A stretch of DNA of 64,000 nucleotides from Bradyrhizobium sp. CCBAU 53338. Lineage in GTDB: Bacteria > Pseudomonadota > Alphaproteobacteria > Rhizobiales > Xanthobacteraceae. The notes below the pieces were generated by a model. It saw only the letters and a program-made list of their open reading frames with translations. It was not told the DNA's origin and searched no databases. The translations under genes and the position numbers were made by a program. The stretch is from assembly GCF_015291665.1 (NCBI RefSeq), contig NZ_CP030048.1, positions 2,356,001 to 2,420,000 of the forward strand, written 5' to 3'. Numbering within the stretch: the first letter of the stretch is position 1; every line of letters starts with the position of its first letter. This document shows positions 9,010 through 17,771 of this stretch, in pieces.

Positions 9010-11120
9010 ATGCGGCAGAAAGCAAAAGTCGAAAATTACGATGCACCCGCTGGTGGCTGGGGCTCGCTCAATGCCGTGATGCACATCCTCACCCAGGAGG
9101 AGATCGCGATCCTCGGCAGCGAGATCCTGCTGAAACAGAACAAGCCGGGCGGCTTCATGTGCGTCAGCTGCTCCTGGGCGAAGCCAGCAAATCCGCATCC
9201 CTTCGAATTCTGCGAGACGGCGCCAAAGCGACCGCCTGGGAGGTGACCGGTAAGACGGTCACGCCGGAGTTTTTCGCACAGCATACGCTCACCGAGCTGC
9301 GCGCCTGGTCCGATCATCAGCTGGAAGAGCAGGTCGGCTGACCAAACCCATGCGCTATGATCCGGTCAGCGACAAATATGTCGCGGTCAACTGGAGCGAA
9401 GCGTTTCGCGAGATTGGCGCGGAGCTGCGCAATCTCGATCCCCGTTTGGTCATCATCATGTATACGTCCGGCCGTGCTTCGCTGGAGGCGAGCTACATGT
9501 ACCAGTTGTTCGGCCGGATGTATGGCACTAACAATTTCCCCGACAGCTCCAACATGTGCCACGAGACGACGTCCGTGGCATTGCCGCAGGTGATCGGCGT
9601 TCCCGTCGGCACGGTGCAGCTGAAGGACCTTTCCGACACCGACTGCATTTTCTTCTTCGGCCACAACACCACGACGAACGCGCCGCGCATGCTGCATCCG
9701 CTCCAGGAGGCAGCTCAGCGTGGCGTGCCGATCGTGACGTTCAATCCGCTCCGAGAGCGGGGACTCGAGCGCTTCGTCAATCCGCAGAACCCGCTGCAGA
9801 TGATTGCGGGTGGCACGCGTATCAGTACACAATATCATCAGGTCCGTGTCGGCGGCGACGCTGCGGCGATCGTCGGCATCTGCAAATGTGTGATCGATCT
9901 GGACGATTTGGCACAAGCAAACGGATCGCCGCGCACGGTGGACGTCGATTTCATCGCGCAGCATACGTCGGGCTTCGACGAGTTCGCCGCGTTCTGTCGT
10001 GCACAGGACTGGAACGTAATCGAGCGCGCCTCCGGTCTGACGCGCGCCGCGATGATCGATGCCGCTAACGTCTATATGGCGGCCAATGCCGTGATCGCCA
10101 ATTACGGCATGGGTGTGACTCAGCACAAGGACGGTGTCGAAACCGCCAAGATGATTGTGAACCTGTTGCTGCTCCGCGGCAATATCGGCAAGCCCGGTGC
10201 TGGCATCTCGCCGATCCGCGGGCATTCCAACGTTCAGGGCCAGCGCACGGTCGGCATCTCCGAAAAGACGAAGCTGGTCCCGCTTGACAAGCTCGCCGAA
10301 CTCTACGGGTTCGAGCCGCCGCGCTGGGACGGACTCACGACCGTGGACGCCTGCAAAGGTATTTTGAAAGGTGTCGTGCGCGGCTTCGTCGGTCTTGGTG
10401 GTAATATCGTGCGCGCGATCCCAGAGCGCTCGCTGATGGAGCCGGCCTGGTCCGGCCTGCGTCTATCTGTACAGATCGCGACAAAACTCAATCGCAGCCA
10501 CATTGTGCCGGGCGAGGTCACGTACCTCCTGCCTTGCCTCGGTCGTATCGAGATCGATGAACAAGCCGGCGGCGCGCAGGCCGTGTCGATGGAGGATTCC
10601 ACCGCCTGTATTCATGGCTCGCGCGGCCAACGCAAACCGGTACCGAACATGCCTTGTCTGAGCCGCGATCATCGCGGGTCTCGCCAAGGCAACCCTAAAG
10701 CCAAATCCCAACGTCGACTGGGACGCCTGGATCGCCGATTACGCGCGTGTGAGAGATGCGATCGAGCGTACCTATCCGGACCAGTTCAAGGATTTCAACA
10801 AGCGCATGTTCGAGCCGGGCGGCTTTCCTCGGCCGCTGGCGGCGCGCGAGCGCAAATGGAAGACGCCCAACGGCAAGGCCAACTTCACCGTGCCCAAGGC
10901 AGCTTTCGCGCCGCTAAAGGAGAGCGACGGCGTCTATGAGTTGATGACCATACGCGCGGATGGGCAGTTCAACACCACGATTTATACCGAGGACGACCGC
11001 TTCCGCGGTATCCAGGGCAGCGGCTATGTCGTCCTGATGAATCCGGCGGACAAGGAGGCGGATGGGCTGAAATTCGGAGACACCGTCACATTGGTGACTG
11101 AGGCCAATGATGGTGTCGAG
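9010..11120 (+). pseudogene. FdhF/YdeP-type molybdopterin oxidoreductase (multiply frameshifted)
   Basis: Assembling three frames gives a near-complete YdeP-like alpha subunit: GGFMCVSCSWAKPANPH, GAKATAWEVTGKTVTPEFF, PMRYDPVSDKYVAVNW, SNMCHETTSVALP, NIGKPGAGISPIRGHSNVQG and, at the end, MTIRADGQFNTTIY. Single-base losses are inferred near 9216 (after FEFCE), 9333 (between EEQ and GRLTKP), 10644 and 10664 (around the expected HALSEPAIIAG). The C-terminus is missing after NDGVER, where a methyltransferase scrap begins. The length and order match a family of about 760 residues. It probably died together with the adjacent fdhD. Confidence 0.9.
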
Positions 11121-11226
11121 CGCAGCCTGCAGGGCGATGGATCCGGCGGGGCGCCTGCTCATTGTGGAGATGGCCGCCCGGCGACATCGCACATCCAGGA
11201 AAGATGCTCGATATGGTGGATGTTGA
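11117..11226 (+). pseudogene. Methyltransferase fragment
   Basis: One frame reads CRAMDPAGRLLIVEM. After a one-base shift the next reads PPGDIAHPGKMLDMV. These runs are characteristic of SAM-dependent O-methyltransferases of the hydroxyneurosporene type, in the strand just before the acceptor-binding region. Only about 35 codons remain. The junction follows the truncated YdeP-like gene with no gap, which marks a deletion end point. Confidence 0.55.
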
Positions 11227-11334
11227 TTGGGCGCGCGCTTCGGGTCAAAATAAGCAATATCCTGATTGAGCATAAGAGTTCTGCTAGAATCCAAAAAGCC
11301 GACCATTGCGCCGTGCCTTCCTTGGAGGTGCACC

Positions 11335-11499
11335 ATGCCCACCACGCGACACCCGATAAATCGGCCGCCGCGCTCGCGCGCCACCGAGCTGGCAATCGAA
11401 CTGTTCAAGCAGATGCAAGACCGCGTCGCCGCCGACGTTCATTTTGAGTTGCACATCGAATTGCAGCTGAAGCCGTGGCAGTGGCCTGCGAATCGCTGA
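11335..11499 (+). CDS. Hypothetical small protein (54 aa)
   Basis: The frame begins at ATG 11335 with a strong GGAGG eight bases upstream. The protein has a basic, Pro-rich N-terminus (MPTTRHPINRPPRSRATE), an amphipathic stretch (LAIELFKQMQDRVAADVHFEL) and ends in KPWQWPANR. No domain is recognised. It stands alone between gene scraps, so expression is plausible from the ribosome-binding site but function is unknown. Confidence 0.45.
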   Translation: MPTTRHPINRPPRSRATELAIELFKQMQDRVAADVHFELHIELQLKPWQWPANR

Positions 11500-11969
11500 T
11501 CCGGACGAGGCAAGAGCGCCTATCCGGCCGACACGGGCGGCGGACAATGGCACGCGCAAGCAGTCTCGCTATGGAGAGAGCTGGAGCGAAGGGGGCGACG
11601 TGATCAGCCTTGAGATCCTGAACGTAAGCATGAAACGAGCATGTTGCTCGAAGCCGCATGGAGGCGTTGATACGGTCATCGCGCCGTTTGCGGCGTGTCA
11701 ATGCATAAGGTAAACGCATGTGACCGCCAATGCCACGAGCACTGAACCGCCGCCGACAACGATGACGAGGCAGATGCGTGCGGGGATTGAATACCAATCG
11801 ACGTCAGACGGTTCGATCACGGTCCACGGCCCCTTGCTGGTGCAGGCGAGAGCGCGACCGGTCCCTTGGTCACCGACGCCTACAGGCAGAGCCTTGGGCG
11901 GTGATCACCCATAACCAAGACGGCGTTCCCTTGTTCCGGCGCGTAGTTGTCGTTCTTCCGGTTCAAATA
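11500..11969. other. No supportable gene
   Basis: Short open frames occur on both strands (for example 11720-11914 on plus) but none has a recognisable motif or a convincing ribosome-binding site. It is treated as non-coding or degenerate. Confidence 0.5.
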
Positions 11970-12245
11970 TCAGGCGCGGAAAGCTGGCGTGGTTCGCGCG
12001 TCAACTATCGCAGCGTCGATGGCGCTGAATTGCCCTTGGCGCGAGGGTCTTCCTCGTTCCTTTGTCGCACTTCCCACCCGTGTCACGAGGAGTAAGCTGC
12101 TCTCACATGAGGGGCAGCGATACAGCTTGAGTCCAAACTCGGTTGTGAATGGCACAAATTTCACGAGCACCCTTGGCTCGCAGCACGCAAGGCACCCGGC
12201 TTCGCCGATCATTGCTGCCCCCGCTGAAATGACTTCGATCACCAA
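11970..12245 (-). CDS. Hypothetical zinc-ribbon-like small protein
   Basis: The 91-residue frame shows CLACCEPRVLVKFVP, then LYRCPSCESSLLLVTR. The paired CxxC-like knuckles (CLAC, CPSC) are about 30 residues apart, as in small treble-clef or ribbon proteins. The C-terminus is a loosely structured tail. The start is uncertain: TTG 12245, GTG 12242 and ATG 12212 are all possible and only the last has a purine-rich lead. No operon partner is visible. The Cys pattern is the only support. Confidence 0.35.
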   Translation of the reverse strand: MVIEVISAGAAMIGEAGCLACCEPRVLVKFVPFTTEFGLKLYRCPSCESSLLLVTRVGSATKERGRPSRQGQFSAIDAAIVDARTTPAFRA

Positions 12246-12284
12246 TTTGACAAATGAATCCGACTCGCGGGCCTATGGCAACAG

Positions 12285-12385
12285 GAACAATGGGAGGCGC
12301 TGTTGCTGGTGGCCGAGCGTGGCGAGCGGCCCTGGGGCCGCAACGGAAGCGGGCGAAGCTGTATCGGGTCTGCGATAAGAAAGCG
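12285..12385 (+). pseudogene. Degenerate short-protein fragment (third, weakest copy)
   Basis: One frame reads WEALLLVAERGERPW and a shifted frame reads RKRAKLYRV. The same two elements occur in better-preserved copies near 13265 and 19885 (ALLLVVE.. near the start, a basic RRKRKK.. tail at the end). This copy is the weakest of the three and lacks the middle. The flanks 12246-12284 and 12386-12738 hold no other supportable gene. Confidence 0.3.
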
Positions 12386-12738
12386 GCCTATCCGATTTGC
12401 CGTCGGATGAGGCCGCGTATCTTTCCTCTACGCACTACTAAGCCGGGTGGGTGTTAGTGACCCGACAACTCGCGGTGTAATGGCAGTGTCCTAACTGATC
12501 GTCATGGTTGTCTGCAGGGGGCTCGATGCGCCCCGATGCGTTCGCTGTCGTGTCCACGTAACTGAATACCTTCGACGCGGCTTCTCGACCAAGGCAGGCG
12601 TGGCCTGCCCGGATTAGCAAGCTCCGGCCGCATATCGGCCTTCCGAGTGCCCGAATTGGACTGAACCAAAGAACCATCGTCGGGGCGACGCGTTGGGCGA
12701 GCTTGGGCGCAGACTTGTTGGGGACAAAGGAGATGATC

Positions 12739-13188
12739 ATGACGAAAGTAGCCAAGCTCGTTGCACTACTCGCCATCCCAGCACTGCTGGTCGCAGGGGC
12801 TAACCCGTCGCTCGCCGGTGGTGGTGGCGGTGGTGGCGGCAGTGGAGGCGGCAGTGGAGGCGGTGGAGGAGCAGGCGCGGGAGCAGGTGGTGGCGTTGGA
12901 GCCGGAGTCGGTGGTGGCGTCGGAGGCGGTCTCGGAGGTGGCGTTGGAAGCGGTCATGGCGGTGCCGGAGGACATGGCGCCGCGGGTGTCGGCCACGGAG
13001 TATCGGGCACGCCGGGTCACACTATGCAGACGACCTTGGCACCGCATGAGCGTGGTGCACATCACGGTGCATCATCCTTCAGTCCGGGACACACGACGAC
13101 GCCGGGACACGCAATGCAAACGGCGGTTCAAAATCCTCACGACCGCGGCGACAAGCACGGAGCTTCGAACTTCGCTCCCGGTCGCTAG
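12739..13188 (+). CDS. Secreted glycine-rich protein with C-terminal tandem repeats
   Basis: The 149 residues comprise a signal peptide (MTKVAKLVALLAIPALLVAG to about residue 26), a Gly/Ser/Ala low-complexity region (about 27-90), and two imperfect 29-residue repeats. Repeat 1 starts TPGHTMQTTLAPHERG and ends GASSFSPGH; repeat 2 starts TPGHAMQTAVQNPHDRG and ends GASNFAPGR. His and Asp/Glu residues in the repeats could bind metal, but that is inference. ATG 12739 is preferred because AAAGGAG lies six bases before it. A strong terminator follows at 13203. It is monocistronic. Confidence 0.7.
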   Translation: MTKVAKLVALLAIPALLVAGANPSLAGGGGGGGGSGGGSGGGGGAGAGAGGGVGAGVGGGVGGGLGGGVGSGHGGAGGHGAAGVGHGVSGTPGHTMQTTLAPHERGAHHGASSFSPGHTTTPGHAMQTAVQNPHDRGDKHGASNFAPGR

Positions 13189-13202
13189 TCGATGTAATGC
13201 TG

Positions 13203-13236
13203 AAAGCCCCGGCCTATGAGCCGGGGCTTTTTTGTT
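13203..13236 (+). terminator. Rho-independent terminator of the Gly-rich gene
   Basis: An 11-base stem (AAAGCCCCGGC with GCCGGGGCTTT) closes a six-base loop and runs into TTTTTT. It begins 14 bases after the stop codon of the glycine-rich gene. It is the clearest intrinsic terminator in the window. Confidence 0.9.
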
Positions 13237-13264
13237 TTCTGCAAGTGATCAGGATGATGACTGC

Positions 13265-13443
13265 AGGCCGCAGATCGCCGGCAATGGCAGGCTGGGTGCG
13301 CTGAAGGCGCTGCTGCTTGGTGGTCGAATGCAACGGCCCGACCGTGATGGGCGATCATCGACATGATCCGGGCGATCAACGCCGGGAAGCCGGCGCCGAA
13401 CGCCCCGAGAAGGAAGCGGAAGAAGCGGTGCCGGATGATTCAG
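13265..13443 (+). pseudogene. Degenerate short-protein fragment, copy A
   Basis: Across three frames the sequence reads GALKALLL, then LVVECNGPTVMGD, then MIRAINAGKPAPNAPRRKR ending MIQ stop. Two frame changes are needed. The same motif order (ALLLVVE, GPVM, a MRAINAG-like run) recurs near 19885. It looks like a small rhizobial protein family of unknown function, seen here only as relics. In both places the relic lies a few hundred bases to the left of an integrase 3' end. Confidence 0.45.
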
Positions 13444-13616
13444 TGACGGCGGTTTCGTGCGGGTGCTCGCGGGGGCGCGAAAAAACCGCCGACTAAAATA
13501 CAACTTTGCTGGGGTGTCTTGGCTAGCCCACTACTTTCCGTAGCTTGTCATGGTGGTTCCAGCCGGAAACACTCCTCCCTCATTTGAGAAGCGATTTTTT
13601 AAATGCGAGGGCTTTC

Positions 13617-13766
13617 ATGCCCGAGCTGCTGGAAGCAATTTTGTGGTGTGCCGCGCTCGCTACATGGCTGATGATTTTCTTCGCGATCGCCTCGGCAGGT
13701 TTGAAGCCGTTTGCAAGGAGCATTCGGCGGTTGGCTGCAGCGGTCTTCCGGGTCAAGCTCAGGTAA
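13617..13766 (+). CDS. Hypothetical single-pass membrane peptide (49 aa)
   Basis: From ATG 13617 the peptide reads MPELLEAILWCAALATWL and continues as one hydrophobic helix (about residues 6-26), followed by a basic cytoplasmic tail (KPFARSIRRLAAAVFRVKLR). GAGGG lies eight bases upstream. The positive-inside rule places the C-terminus in the cytoplasm. An in-frame start at 13545 would give 73 residues but has no ribosome-binding site. No homologue is recognised. Confidence 0.4.
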   Translation: MPELLEAILWCAALATWLMIFFAIASAGLKPFARSIRRLAAAVFRVKLR

Positions 13767-13822
13767 GCTTCGCAGACTGCGCCGTGGCAACCAGTAGTCG
13801 CGCGGCAATTCGCGGAGGGGCA

Positions 13823-13900
13823 TCAAGCCGCCTTGCGTAGCACCGCATCCACGCCGGTCCCGACGGTCTGGCGCGGCTCCGCTACGAAGCCGTGCCCGGC
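13823..13900 (-). pseudogene. Integrase C-terminal remnant
   Basis: The minus strand reads FVAEPRQTVGTGVDAVLRKAA then stop. The nearly intact integrase at 20241 ends ELRRVVGTGVDAARREAA then stop, so this is a degenerate copy of the last 25 codons. Nothing more of the integrase is recognisable upstream. The remaining bases between 13767 and 14135 hold no other gene. Confidence 0.55.
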
Positions 13901-14135
13901 AAACGTTTTTGCGCGACGTAAAGGGTGCGGCCACCCTTCGCGGAGTAGCGCTATGTCTGCTGGCAGCTGTCAACCGGGCGTCGGTGTGCCTACGGCCATC
14001 GTCGCTTTTTTTGACCTTTACGCTTCTGATCAAAGCCGATCCGCTAAACACGGTGGGTGTGACAAATGTCACATAATCCCTGCTTGCCTTTCAGCAGTCT
14101 GTGCATAGGCTGCGCACATATTGTCGGGGACTGGA

Positions 14136-15884
14136 ATGGGCACTTTTCGTTGGTTTCTTTTCATCGTTTCCATCTGGCTGATGTGTGGTTCGGCCCACGC
14201 CGAGCGTCGCATCGCGCTGGTGATGGGCAACTCGGCCTACAAGAACGTGGGGAAGCTCTCGAACCCTGCGAATGATGCCGCCCTGGTCGGGGGCATGTTC
14301 AAGAAGGCGGGGTTCGATTGGGTTGACATCAGGACGGATCTCAAGGCTTCCGAGATGCGGAAGGCGCTCCGCGATTTCGGCGGGCGAGCGCGAGATGCTG
14401 AGGTTGCCATCATCTACTATGCCGGTCACGGCATTGAACTAGATGGAACCAACTACCTTATCCCGACCGACGCGGCTCTGGAAACCGACAGCGACGTTCT
14501 CGATGAGGCCGTGGGACTCGACCGGGCGCTGTTCGCCGTCGAGCCTGCAAAACAACTTCGACTCATCATTCTGGACGCCTGCCGCGACAATCCGTTCGCC
14601 AAGACCATGAAGCGGACCGTTGCTGCTCGTGCCATCGGGCGCGGCCTCGCCAAGGTTGAGCCGACCAGCCCCAACACGATGATTGCGTTCGCAGCGAAGG
14701 CAGGGTCTACGGCTTCGGATGGTGATTCGAAGGACAGTCCATTCGCCCTAGCGCTCGTCGAGCGCCTGCCAACGCCCGGTCTCGACCTGCGCAAGGCGTT
14801 CGGGTTTGTCCGAGACGATGTGTTGAAGAGCACCAGCTATCAGCAAGAACCGTATGTGTACGGCTCGCTTGGCGGTGATGATGTGGCGTTGGTGGCCGCG
14901 AAACCGGCACCGGCTGGCCCTCAAGCAAGTCCCCAAGATGCCGTTCGCAGAGACTACGAGCTTGCCCTACAACTCGGCACCCGCGATGGTTGGACAGCAT
15001 TCCTCAGCCAGTATAGCGAGGGTTTCTATTCCAATCTTGCCAAGGGGCAACTCAACAAGATCGCAGCAGAGGAAGCCCGCGCAGCGGCGACCGAGAAGGC
15101 ACGGCAGACCGAAGATGAGAAGGCCCGACTCGTCGCCGACCGCGCAAAGAAGACCGAACAGGACAAAGCCGCCGCTGCCGCCAAGGCTGCTGAGGATGCG
15201 CGGATCGCCGCCGAGAAGGTCAAGCAGGTCGAGGAGACTAAAGCAGCAGCCGCCGAGCAGCGCCGCAAGGAGATCGAAGCCGCTGTTGCAAAGGCTCTTG
15301 CTGATAAGCAAGCCGCCGATCAGAAGGTTGCGACCTTGTCATCTCCCGCACCGGCATCTGAACCGGCACAGTCCACGCAGGAACTCGCCAAATCAGTCCA
15401 GTCCGAACTTCGACGCGTCGGCTGTCTCGCCGATGCGGAGAGCGGCGAGTGGAGCGCGAAGTCGCAGCGCTCCCTGTCACTGTTCAACAAGTACGCAGGA
15501 ACGAAGCTCAATACGTCGCTTGCAAGCTCAGATGCTTTGGATGCGGTCAAGGCTCGGTCAGGCCGCGTCTGCCCGCTAGTGTGCGAGCATGGTTTCAGGG
15601 CCGATGGTGACGCCTGTGTGAAGATCGCTTGCCGCGCCGGCTATCGCGTCAATGACGACAATGAGTGCGAGAAGGTGCAGGACAAAAAGCCGGTTGCGAC
15701 CCGCGAAGACGCCAAGAAGCGAGACGCGGATCGCAAGCAAACCGAAGCGACACCAGCGAAGCCGTCCGCATCTGGGCAAATGGTTTGCAACAGTGCGGGT
15801 TGTCGTCCCGTGCGGCCCGGCTGTCACGTTGCACGAACAAGTTGGTGGGCCGGCAATCTTCAAAACAGCGAGGTCTGCAACTAA
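14136..15884 (+). CDS. Caspase-like (peptidase C14 family) secreted protein
   Basis: After a signal peptide (ending GSAHAER) lies a caspase-like domain (about residues 27-250): RIALVMGNSAYKNV, the catalytic His in IIYYAGHGIEL and the catalytic Cys in LIILDACRDNPF. Then follow a linker, an Ala/Lys/Glu-rich coiled-coil region (about 300-400), a segment resembling a peptidoglycan-binding fold (SVQSELRRVGCLADAESGEW) and a Cys-rich tail (CPLVCEHGFRADGDACVKIAC, ending EVCN). Bacterial members cleave after basic residues; the substrate here is unknown. ATG 14136 is chosen because the signal peptide begins there. The flanks contain no partner. Confidence 0.85.
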   Translation: MGTFRWFLFIVSIWLMCGSAHAERRIALVMGNSAYKNVGKLSNPANDAALVGGMFKKAGFDWVDIRTDLKASEMRKALRDFGGRARDAEVAIIYYAGHGIELDGTNYLIPTDAALETDSDVLDEAVGLDRALFAVEPAKQLRLIILDACRDNPFAKTMKRTVAARAIGRGLAKVEPTSPNTMIAFAAKAGSTASDGDSKDSPFALALVERLPTPGLDLRKAFGFVRDDVLKSTSYQQEPYVYGSLGGDDVALVAAKPAPAGPQASPQDAVRRDYELALQLGTRDGWTAFLSQYSEGFYSNLAKGQLNKIAAEEARAAATEKARQTEDEKARLVADRAKKTEQDKAAAAAKAAEDARIAAEKVKQVEETKAAAAEQRRKEIEAAVAKALADKQAADQKVATLSSPAPASEPAQSTQELAKSVQSELRRVGCLADAESGEWSAKSQRSLSLFNKYAGTKLNTSLASSDALDAVKARSGRVCPLVCEHGFRADGDACVKIACRAGYRVNDDNECEKVQDKKPVATREDAKKRDADRKQTEATPAKPSASGQMVCNSAGCRPVRPGCHVARTSWWAGNLQNSEVCN

Positions 15885-16285
15885 AGACGAGAGCCAGGAA
15901 GAGGAATCCTTTGAGGCAAGACCGGCGCAGGGACTCCCGCGATGTTGAAGCCAAGCGCCTGCTGAGCAATGTGGGGACGTGCGTCCCGCATGGTGGCGGC
16001 GATCAGCAACCGGTCACCGCTCCGCCTCCCTCAACGTCGTCGCAGTAGCCTGTTGAACCATCTCAGTCCCCGCCAGCACCGCAGCCGACGCCGCGAACGT
16101 AGCTGTAGCGATGTCAGTTCATGGCCCGTTGCTGACCGTCGCCCTAACCGCCGCAACGTCTGCTCACCGGAGCTGAGCCGACCAAGCTGAAGCAGCCTGT
16201 CGAGGGCGGCTTGTGACTCGATTTCAGACATCGTGTCGCACGTGATGCATCTTTGTGGTAGCTTCAAGCTGGTACGGGAGGCAAG
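15885..16285. other. No intact gene; half of a flanking repeat
   Basis: No supportable coding region is seen. Around 16113-16171 lies a sequence that recurs with about 70 percent identity at 17263-17322 on the other side of the following gene. The segment 15948-16048 translates in one frame to EAKRLLSNVGTCVPHGG and then stops, possibly a decayed tail of another exported protein. Confidence 0.4.
16113..16171 (+). repeat. Left copy of a direct repeat flanking the ABC binding-protein gene
   Basis: The segment starts GTCAGTTCATGGCCCGTTGC and ends in GTCTGCTC followed by CGGAG. The right copy at 17263-17322 has the same first block with one mismatch and the same GTCTGCTC near its end. The gene 16286-17239 lies between them in the same orientation. 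Confidence 0.5.
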
Positions 16286-17239
16286 ATGAGGCGGCGCGAG
16301 TTCATCGGTCTCGTCAGTGGTACGGCTTTATGGCCGCTTGCGACGCGCGCGCAGCAGCCGAGACGGATGGCGCGCATCGGCGTGCTTCTCGTCAGTGGCC
16401 CAGAACTCATGGGGCCATTTCGCGAGTCGCTCCACGAGCTTGGTTATGCAGAAGGGAAGAATATCCAGATTGAGGTCCGATCGGCGCAAAATCAACTCGC
16501 TCGCCTCCCCGAACTTGCAACCCAACTGGTTCGCAGCCAAGTCGACGTGATCGTCGCAATACAAACCCCGGCCGTCTATGCGGCCAAGAACGCTACGCGC
16601 GACATTCCCATCGTTATGATGGCAGGCGACCCGATCGGGACGGGGCTGATCAGTAACCTTGCGAGGCCGGGCGGCAATCTCACCGGATTGTCCGGGGCCG
16701 CCGCCGAGCTGGCGGCCAAGAGCCTCGAATTGATCCCCCAGATGATTCCAGCGGCGCGCTACGTGGGCGTTCTGGGCAATGCAAATGATCCGTTCATGAA
16801 GCCCTTTCTTGAGGACATCGAGCAGGCCGCCCCCAAAGTACGCCTTGAAGTCCATGAGATTATCGTTCGCAGCGGCAGCGAGTTGGACGATGCCTTCGCA
16901 GCACTCGCCCGCGCGCAAGCAGACGCCGTCATGATTCAGGGCAGCCTCTCGGACAAACTGGCAGTCGATCTGGCACTAAAATACCGGATGCCATCTCTCT
17001 CGACCCAAAATTCTGCAGTGCAGGCGGGACTCTTGATGTCATACACCGCGGATCTGACGGAGCGAGGCCAAGAGATCGCGCAGTATGTAGACAGAATCCT
17101 CAAAGGTACTAAGCCAGGCGATCTTCCGGTACAGCAGCCGACTAGGTACGAATTGGCAATCAATCTCAAGACCGCCAAGGCACTGGGCCTCGCCGTACCC
17201 CCGGTGCTACTTGCGCGTGCCGACAAGGTGATCGAATAA
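16286..17239 (+). CDS. ABC transporter substrate-binding protein (ABC_sub_bind family)
   Basis: This 317-residue periplasmic binding protein starts MRRREFIGLVSGTALWP with a Tat-like signal and shows IGVLLVSGPELMGPF, LGYAEGKNIQIEVR, DIPIVMMAGDPIGTG, LARPGGNLTGLSG and a C-terminal NLKTAKALGLAVPP. This is the standard pattern of the numerous rhizobial ABC_sub_bind proteins, often orphan and of unknown ligand (tryptophan/tyrosine-like relatives are known). Ribosome-binding site GGGAGG precedes ATG 16286. No permease or ATPase genes are adjacent. Confidence 0.88.
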   Translation: MRRREFIGLVSGTALWPLATRAQQPRRMARIGVLLVSGPELMGPFRESLHELGYAEGKNIQIEVRSAQNQLARLPELATQLVRSQVDVIVAIQTPAVYAAKNATRDIPIVMMAGDPIGTGLISNLARPGGNLTGLSGAAAELAAKSLELIPQMIPAARYVGVLGNANDPFMKPFLEDIEQAAPKVRLEVHEIIVRSGSELDDAFAALARAQADAVMIQGSLSDKLAVDLALKYRMPSLSTQNSAVQAGLLMSYTADLTERGQEIAQYVDRILKGTKPGDLPVQQPTRYELAINLKTAKALGLAVPPVLLARADKVIE

Positions 17240-17262
17240 GGCTGAGCCCGTTGTGGTACAGC

Positions 17263-17322
17263 GTCAGCTCATGGCCCGTTGCTACCAAAGCCCGTATGAG
17301 TCAATGTCTGCTCTTCGAAGGT
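17263..17322 (+). repeat. Right copy of the direct repeat
   Basis: The segment starts GTCAGCTCATGGCCCGTTGC and later carries AATGTCTGCTCTTCG. It aligns with 16113-16171. It stands just after the stop of the ABC binding-protein gene. Confidence 0.5.
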
Positions 17323-17330
17323 AAGGCGAC

Positions 17331-17771
17331 CTAGTCGCGGTAACGGCAAAACTCGTCCCCGTTATCATATTCGAAGCAGATCTTTACGCGACGATGGGGC
17401 CGATCGTCATCGTAGTAGCGCGAGTGGCGATCCCTATCTTCATCATCCCGTTGCATCCGCTGATTTCGACCCATGGTGCGATGGTCCATATCTTCCATCA
17501 TGCGTCCCATGTGTTGCTGGCGCATGCGGTCCATGCCCATGCGATCCTGATCGCGCTGTTGCGTCGTCCAGTCCGGTTTAACGCGGGTATCTTCAGCGCT
17601 CTGACGGTCGCGCTCGCGAGCGTGGTCTGACTGTTGTGGCGTGCGCTCTGGCTGGACGGGAGCGGTTTGGGGCTGGTTGTCGGGAGAGTCTTCCGATTGT
17701 TGTGCGACAGCGACAGTGGAAACGAGGCCAGACGAGAGCAGCAGGATCATGACCAGAGCTGAAATGCGCAT
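17331..17771 (-). CDS. Hypothetical exported Asp/Arg/Met-rich protein
   Basis: The 146-residue protein has a signal peptide (MRISALVMILLLSSGLVS to AVAQQS), then a low-complexity hydrophilic region rich in Gln, Asp, Arg and Met (RMGMDRMRQQHMGRMMEDMD), and a short C-terminal module with two Cys (ICFEYDNGDEFCRYRD). The Met/His-rich centre could bind copper, as in some periplasmic metal proteins, but this is only a compositional argument. GGAGGATGAACA provides a very good ribosome-binding site before ATG 17771. Confidence 0.65.
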   Translation of the reverse strand: MRISALVMILLLSSGLVSTVAVAQQSEDSPDNQPQTAPVQPERTPQQSDHARERDRQSAEDTRVKPDWTTQQRDQDRMGMDRMRQQHMGRMMEDMDHRTMGRNQRMQRDDEDRDRHSRYYDDDRPHRRVKICFEYDNGDEFCRYRD

